Assembly: GCA_907165065.1 (NCBI GenBank)
Contig: OU015541.1
Coordinates: 14,262,501-14,326,500, forward strand
Source: Caprimulgus europaeus
Taxonomy: Eukaryota; Chordata; Aves; Caprimulgiformes; Caprimulgidae
Direction of reading: 5' to 3'
Length of the DNA stretch: 64,000 bases
Both the position numbers and the translations under genes were made by a program. This document shows, piece by piece, positions 57,696 through 64,000 of this stretch. The notes below the pieces were generated by a model. That model had not been told where the DNA came from and did not search any database. It saw nothing but the letters and a program-made list of their open reading frames with translations. Every line of letters begins with the position of its first letter. Position 1 is the first letter of the stretch.

Positions 57696-59689
57696 GCAGG
57701 CTTTCAAGTGTGGAACTGAGAATGAGGAAACTGGACAAAGAGGATGTTGCCCAGAAGTGGACGTGGCCCATCGGGGCAGGGCAGGACAGTGCACTCCTGT
57801 CCTCACCCACCAGGAGAAAACACAGGTGGCTGTGCTGAGCCTCCGTAAGGACTCAGTGGGCTCATCCGGGGCTGCTCTGCTCAGACCCCACCTCGCCCGG
57901 TGGTTGCATTCACCATCTTGTGGTTTCCACTCACAGAGGAGTGTTTGTGAGGCCATGTTAGAAACCAGATTAATGAGCAAGACATTAAGAATTAAACCAA
58001 TAAAAGTCCGCACAGTAAGTAGAGCTGCTGTCAAATGACATTCCCGAGGGAGATAATATCCCTTCTCCCTTAATTTCTTAGTAAATCCATTATGATTAAT
58101 GCTATTACAGAGGAAACACTATTATTACAAATACATTGATGATAGCAGAGCTGGAGAATTAATAACACTGGGTATTACTTAACTAATTAGCTGCTTTTTT
58201 CAACAGGACTGTTATCCAGCTACTTTACACTGAGCCTTACGTTGCTTTCTTCTCTGGGCTGTCTTTGCTGCAAGGAGATGAAAAGAGAAGCATCTCCTTT
58301 TTGGCTAAAAACCATCTCCCTGTGGCACTGTCATTCAGCTGAGCTGCCCACTGGTTGGTGGCACCTGTGGTAGCCCCAGGAAGCTGGTGGTGGAGAGTCT
58401 TGTGGTGTTGGAGACCAACAGCAACCAAAGGAGGAAGTGACACCAGGACCTGGTATCTCCAGGTGGTCCTCAGCCCTCCAGGGCTATCCATGCAGGGGAC
58501 CCAAGAGCCACCATAGTCCACAGGGACCTGGGCCAGCTTGGGAATGTGCTCATCCTTCCTTGCAGCCTTATGGCTTCAGGAGTCCTCCGAGGTATTTTCC
58601 AACACCTGGGTTTTTTTGGAGCTTTTCCCACCTACTGCAGAAACGTAATTACCAGGAGAGCTCCTTGACTGGGGGTTTGCTTGATCCGTTGCTGGTTGGC
58701 ACCTCCACACTGGGAAATCCTGATACCTGGCTGCCTACTGAGCTTCACCAGGAGGGTGGCACCTGCTTGGTGGACAAACTGGGTTTGAACAGGAGCTGGA
58801 AGGAGACAGGTGGGTTGAAAGTGCTCAACACACTGATGCTGCACAGGTCAGTAAGACCTTAGAGACCCTTTCCTCACCTTGGGAAAGACATCTGCTGTTG
58901 TCAGGTAAACTGGGAGCTGTGGGAAACCTTAACAGTTATTCAGCACATCACATTTCAAATGAAGGCCAGGTGGGAGTGAGGCAGTCAACTGCCATAGCAT
59001 GAAGGGTCTCGCCTGGTCCATGCCACCATCACATCAATGGTCGTGTCCTGCTCAACAGCATCAGGCAACTTCTTGGCAATTGCTGCATGATGATAGTTTG
59101 TCTGACAAAGGTCTGCTGGGGGCTGAAAGGCAAATAAGCCCCATGACTTTGGTCAGGGAGTTTGGACAGATGGCTCAGGGGCTGCATTTAGGCTGGAGAA
59201 CTGGCCTAAGGGCCTGGCTGAGGGCCTGGAGCTGGGCTGGCACTGTACCACCTCTGCCAGCACTGCCACCACTGCCAGCACTGCCAGCCTGCCCCTGCTC
59301 CCCAGGGACTGGGACCATTGTTGTCCCTGGGTGGTGGAGCCAGCTCTTCAACCTCCTCCATCCTGCAGCCCCATCCCTTTCTCCTCCTGACACAAACAGA
59401 TCCTGATGTGGCCAGAGGGCTCCTTCCAGAGCCGTCAAACTAACACCTACTTAAAATTCAAATGCAAATGAATTTTTAATTTCCTTAATTGAAATTATTT
59501 CCTTGTCAGATCTGAATAATGGAATTTGAAGAATAGAAGCAATGGGAAGTGCCTGGCTGTGTTAGAGGGGACTGAGGCACATGTGAGCTGAGCAAGAGCT
59601 GAGGAGTGGTGGGACCATGCCCCACATGTTCAGAGACCAGGACGAGCTGGAGCTCAGCATCCACTGCACCTCCAGTAAGTAAAAGTCAT
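57696..59689. other. Spacer between LTRs with a candidate conserved element
   Basis: No gene recognised. The AT-rich block 57945-58230 differs from its surroundings. A 9-base CACTGCCAG/CACTGCCAC repeat occurs at about 59253-59289. Confidence 0.4.
57945..58230. promoter_or_regulatory. Candidate conserved non-coding element
   Basis: Dense in homeodomain-type cores (GATTAATGAG, ATTATGATTAATGC, GAATTAATAAC, AACTAATTAGCTGC) without repeat signature. Lies between two ERV LTRs that have not disturbed it. Regulatory role inferred from texture only. Confidence 0.3.
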
Positions 59690-60301
59690 TGTGGTGGTTT
59701 CACTCCTTTGGCTGCAGCCAAACACAGCTACTCGCTCACTGTCCCCCACCCCAGGGAACAGGGGAGAGAAACAGAAGGGTAAAAGTGAGAAGTCTCATGG
59801 GTTGAGATAAAAACAATTTACTAATTGAAATAAACCAATAATAATAACAGTAATAACAGAATATGCAAATGGATGATGCCCAGGGCAGTTGCTCACCACC
59901 CACCAATCAATGCCCAGCCTGTGCCAGCCAGAGATCCCAGAGCAGAGACAGTCCCCAAACCACAATCCCAGAAGAGCGAGAGCCCGAGTGATCCCCAGGA
60001 GAATCCCCCTGATTTCTGGTCAGCCCTGGATAATATCCTGACCATGACAGGATAGGAGACGGAATATCTCATTGGCAGATCCAAATGCCAGTTCTCAGTT
60101 TTGCTAATTACACTTCCCCCTTCCCAGTCCTGATGCACTTGCAGACCAGCAAAACATAATATCCTTGGACTTCCAGCAGTAACTAAAAACATCAGTATGT
60201 TATCAACATTCTTCTCATAACAGATCCCACACTGAAACCAAAACACAGTGCTTTCTAGCTACTGAGAAGAAAATTAACTCTATCGCAGCAAAACCAGAAC
60301 A
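59690..60301 (-). mobile_element. Solo LTR, avian ERVL-like
   Basis: Minus-oriented: minus strand begins TGTTCTGGTTTTGCTGCG (60301) and ends GAGTGAAACCACCACA (59690). Flanked by GTCAT (59685-59689) and GTCAC (60302-60306), a 5-base duplication with one mismatch. Related to the LTR at 53410-54016 but diverged. No internal viral region. Confidence 0.82.
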
Positions 60302-60969
60302 GTCACCCTGATGGCAACTGAAAATTATACCACAGCAGCCCCTGATTTTGCAAAGGTCCAAGATGATGAATTGCTCCCACAGCTTCCCCCACAGCCCAAA
60401 GCAAATTCCCAAGAGGCTGCTGGGGGTCTGGAGCTTCTAAGGGGCCTGACCTGCTCTCACACTGTGAGGGACCACGGGAGTTGGGGTCTGAGGTGCTCAG
60501 CTGTGGGTGAATGTGTAGTACAATCATCCCTGGCCTGAACTGCTGCAGCCCAACAGCGGATGGGGTGAGCTCCCTCCCTGCATGTTGCTTTGCCCCAAAT
60601 TACTTCTGCCCCAGAACAACTCTCGTTTTCTGGTTTGCAGGCTGGTTTTCTCAGTTTGGACATTGTACTGTGGGATGCAGGAGACCTGTGTGTTTGGGTT
60701 CTGGTGTACGTGTGACTGTGAAAAAAAAAGGGAAAATATATGATGATGATGATACAAAATACATTTAATAGCTCTTGCTGCCCATCAGCACCCCAGTGCC
60801 TGGCTCGTGGATGGGAGGTGCTGTAGTAAAGACAGACTAGATCTGCTCTGATCTGGCTGAAACACTGTTGAGTGAAAGCACAGATCTTCAGACTCTGCAT
60901 CTCTGACACATCCCTGCTGCTCTGTCTGCGTGTCTCCTGTCTGCTCCCAGACTCTCCCTAGCATTGTCC

Positions 60970-61320
60970 TGTCTTTGGAAGCCTTTAATATATTTATTTA
61001 AATTAACAATAATGTACCCATTAAAATGCTGCAGATCAATGAGTTATTCTCAAACGAGGTGAAGAGCCCCATGTGTCCAGCTTCAGAGATTTTATTAGCT
61101 TGTGTATTTGCCCCTCTTGCAGCTTGCTTGTTAGATGCTGTACGTGCAATGATTTATCCAGATCACTGCCACTTGTACCAACCCAGCCTAGAATAATTCA
61201 AAAGCAATTGCATAAATCATTTAATAATTATTACCCAAGCATTCATGCAGCAGAAGGAGCCTTCATTTGAATTGTTGGACTCTTTTTACCAGCATTTGCT
61301 GCATTGACAAAATTTTTTTG
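60970..61320. promoter_or_regulatory. Candidate conserved non-coding element
   Basis: Contains AATTAACAATAATG (SOX-like AACAAT), GCAATTGCATAAATC, and TTTAATAATTATTACCC. No frame of note and no repeat. Conservation not tested. Confidence 0.3.
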
Positions 61321-61470
61321 AGTGTCTAATGTATCTTGTTAACAGGATGAGCTGAGTGACCAGCACGAGTGACCAGAGCTTTGCAGCCCCACTCTGCCTG
61401 GCAGAGATCTGTGCACGTAGCCTCTCGCTGCAGCCCCTGGCCCGACCACAGCACATCTACGCGCTCCCTC

Positions 61471-61735
61471 AAATAACGAGCAGGTATCTTAATTAATCCT
61501 CATTTCCTGCAGCAGCTGAAATGAGCTGCACGATGAGCACAATGCCATTTGATGCAGATGAAGTGTGCTTTGGTGGGAATTCAATTACACGATTTTTCCT
61601 CGCTGCACATAATGCATTTTGACGATACAGTAGTTTCAGTGCTAATGAGATGCATTTGAACTGCTCTGAAGACTGTATTTCTTCCTGCACTTAGTACACA
61701 GGATCCACATTAATTACAGTTTCAGTGGAGAAAAA
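61471..61735. promoter_or_regulatory. Candidate conserved non-coding element
   Basis: Contains CTTAATTAATCC, a CAGCAGCTG E-box-like site, TTCAATTACACG, GCTAATGAGATGCATTTG and ACATTAATTACAG across 265 bases. Texture is typical of developmental enhancers in vertebrate gene-poor intervals; this is inference. Confidence 0.32.
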
Positions 61736-62332
61736 CCCCAGAGTTACTACCTACATTTTACTCCTGGTAATAGCTGTTTCCCTACATTGCTGGCAACATT
61801 ATGGATTCACTTTTAAGCCACATTTTATACCAAACAACTTGATGGTGATAGCAGGGAGAAAACAACTCTGCTTTTCTTTGACTGCTCAGTCTGTCTTGTA
61901 AAAGGGTCATTTATAGCAGGGAGATGAATCAGACGTGTTCAAGTCAGAACATCCTCGGAATAAAAGCGTTTATGGGAAGTTGTTTGAAGAGGTTTTTGTA
62001 AGACATATGAGACTCAAGACTAAGTTAAAACAGGAGCTCATGGGCCCACACGAAGATGCAGGTGTCCCTGGGTCGAGGGGTGGCTGGAGGACATCCCTAT
62101 GGGGCAGCACCCAGCCCTGGATCCAGCACGGAAAATCATAATTGTTTTATTCTAAAGAAGAAACACATTTTAATCTTTGGTTTCTTTTTGAGGGGTTTTT
62201 CAACTCTCAAGCCTGGCAGCATGGAGATTCCCCTGTATTTCTCCTGCAGGAACTGTGCATCATGGAAGGTCTCACTGCTTGCTGTAAGCCTTGGCAGAAA
62301 AACACCTTTTGGCCACAGGTTTTGTTTCATGA

Positions 62333-62973
62333 TGTCCTGGTGTGAGCTGGGCCAGAGCTGGTTCTGTTCAGCAGCTGGAACAGCGCTGGGGGTTGGGTTC
62401 ATCTGGGATTTGTTAGGAGAGAAACGCTGAGAACATCCCCATGTTGGCATTTGTGTCCCTGGCACTGAAGGACTTTGTGTTTGTCCATCTGCAGGCGCAA
62501 GATCTCAGGGGTGAGGAATATTGCAATGGATCAGCTCCATGGGCACTGGGCTCTGCCAAGGGGCTGTTCCATCTCCTGTCCCCCATGGGCAGGAGATCCC
62601 TGAGGGGCTCTTCCTCTCTGGCTCTCTCTGGCTCTCGCTCGGGCTCTCGCTCTCCCGGGATTGCGGTTTCGGTTCGGGATTGTCGCTGCTCCGGGATCGT
62701 TCTCTGGGAACGGGTCGGGCTGGGTGGGCGGGTGCTGAGCAATGGCACTGGGGGTCTCTCATTTGCATGTTTTATTACTATAATAATAATAATTGTTATT
62801 TTAATATAGTTATTATTTTAATTTTTCTTTTATTTCAATTACTAAATGGTTCTTATCTCACCCTACGAGTCTCCTTCCCCTTGCCCCCAATTCTCTCCCT
62901 GTCCCCTGGGCAGGGAGTGAGCGAGCGGCTGGGTTTGACTGCAGCCCAGTGCCGGCCCAGTGAAACCACCGCA
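62333..62973 (+). mobile_element. LTR, avian ERVL-like, right arm of an inverted pair
   Basis: Plus-oriented: TGTCCTGGTGTGAGCTGGG to CAGTGAAACCACCGCA. Nearly the same sequence as the reverse complement of 57063-57695, differing by scattered substitutions and a few indels. Flanks CATGA and GTTTT do not form a target duplication. Confidence 0.75.
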
Positions 62974-63668
62974 GTTTTTTTGGCCCCCAGTGTGTGGTTA
63001 AATTGTGGTGTTTCCCTGCATTTCCAGTGCAGGGTCTGGTGTGGCAGGAGCTCGGGCAGGCAGCAGAGCCGGCAGCAGCTCTGGCAGTGGGAGGATCTGA
63101 CTGTTGGGCTGCGCCCAGCTGGTAGTGTAGCTCAGCCTTGGGCTGCTCTGATGCTCTGAAGTGCTGCTCAGGGGAGTTTGTCACCTATTTTTTCACAGCC
63201 ATTTCCCTTTCTCCACTGAAAAACCACAGCAGACAGCTTGGTAAAGCCAAGTGGTTGTAAGCTGCGTGGCATGAAGCGTGTGTTTGTTGAGGAGTTAGCA
63301 GGCAAAAGTACTGCAGGGATATTTAATAAAAGTTTGATCAAATGCATTGTAGCACATTATATAAACCACTTCTGTGACCTGCATTTAATGCTGATGCCTT
63401 GTCTGTTAATAGCTGGAAATCATTTGTAGCCTTCTATAATGCATCACACCAATTGCCGTGGAAAAAATGAAAACAATTTATTTCTGTTAATCATTCATGT
63501 CTTTATTTAAGTATTTATACATCTCATTCTGTTTAAAGTTCCCCTCCCTCTCAGCCCAAGGGGACAGCCCAAGCCCACTTGTGCTGCTGCACCACGGGGC
63601 CAGGCTGTGAACTGGCACTAAGGCAGGTGACAAATAAATAGGTTGTTCCACAGCCCAGCGAGGTGACT
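62974..63668. other. Unique DNA with a candidate conserved element
   Basis: No gene recognised. AT-rich block at about 63305-63540 (TTTAATAAAAGTTTGATCAA, GTTAATCATTCATG). Confidence 0.4.
63305..63540. promoter_or_regulatory. Candidate conserved non-coding element
   Basis: Repeat-free AT-rich block with TTTGATCAAATGCATTG (a TCF/LEF-like palindrome), TGTTAATAGCTGG and TGTTAATCATTCATG. Proposed on texture only. Confidence 0.27.
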
Positions 63669-63857
63669 AGAATCATCACAGAACCCCAGAGTGGTGGGGT
63701 TGGAAGGGACTTCAGGAGATCATCCAGTCCAAGCCCCCTGCCAAAGCAGGTTCCCTACACCAGGTTGCACAGGAAAGTGTCCAGGTGGGTTTGAACATCT
63801 CCAGAGATGGAGACTCCACACCCTCTCTGGGCAGCCTGTCCCAGGGCTCTGGCACCC
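63669..63857 (-). repeat. CR1 LINE 3' fragment
   Basis: AGAATCATCACAGAACCCCA to CCCAGGGCTCTGGCACCC. Same subtype as 7998-8165 and 20272-20823; short tail only. Confidence 0.9.
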
Positions 63858-64000
63858 AGAAGATTAGACTTTTGCTTCTGTGGCTGGAGGAGATGGCTGA
63901 ACAGACAAAGATGTAGTTGCTGTTGGAACCCCTTGACTATTGAGTATGGTTAAAAGTGTAATATCCTGCACAAAGGAGATTCCCTGAGGAACAGCTGTGC
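63858..64000. other. Window end, nothing recognised
   Basis: Short unique sequence after the CR1 fragment. Confidence 0.4.

Larger units (their letters stand above)
60302..62332. other. Spacer between LTRs with two candidate conserved elements
   Basis: No gene recognised. Two AT-rich, repeat-free blocks (60970-61320 and 61471-61735) stand out. Confidence 0.4.

Noticed and set aside
53410..60301. The two LTRs at 53410 and 59690 as ends of one provirus
   Set aside because: They are in opposite orientation, each has its own 5-base flanking duplication, and no viral coding sequence lies between.
57063..62973. Inversion between the two LTR arms shown by swapped target duplications
   Set aside because: I compared left and right flanks in the arrangement expected after inversion (including reverse complements) and found no matching 5-base pairs; the present flanks neither prove nor exclude it.

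Overview
The window looks like avian nuclear DNA. It carries about fifteen 5'-truncated CR1 LINE fragments (chicken repeat 1; the ATTCTATG-type 3' ends are visible), several avian endogenous-retrovirus LTRs, and two vertebrate genes with GT-AG introns. The LTR types resemble those I know from Neoaves, so a neoavian bird is likelier than chicken; that is inference.

Layout. (1) 961-11059, plus strand: the last nine coding exons of ZNF341, a C2H2 zinc-finger transcription factor. The joined exons give 535 codons plus a partial first codon, with twelve finger units, and every junction keeps phase. The 5' exons lie left of the window. (2) 11060-14600: ZNF341 3' UTR and intergenic DNA with one CR1. 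(3) About 14480-15350: a CpG-island promoter with Sp1, ETS, CRE-half and two ZNF143-like motifs. (4) 15018-43902, plus strand: complete CHMP4B, the core ESCRT-III subunit, in five coding exons (227 codons), with a 22.7 kb first intron. A solo LTR sits antisense in intron 4. (5) 43903 to about 44640: CHMP4B 3' UTR. (6) About 44640-64000: no gene recognised. This part holds CR1 fragments, four related LTRs between 53.4 and 63.0 kb (two of them a close inverted pair), a long AAT microsatellite, and AT-rich non-repeat blocks that look like candidate conserved non-coding elements.

The order ZNF341 then CHMP4B, same strand, is the arrangement I know from human chromosome 20q11. The two genes act in different processes: ZNF341 is a nuclear regulator of STAT-family genes, and CHMP4B drives membrane scission in the cytoplasm. 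Nothing suggests they share a pathway; the synteny is simply inherited.

I found no undescribed gene system. The items most worth checking are the promoter motif pair, the GGG-repeat tract next to the CHMP4B exon 1 donor, the intronic antisense LTR, the inverted LTR pair, and the candidate non-coding elements in the distal 17 kb. Identifications rest on recall of protein families and on reading frames; no search was run.
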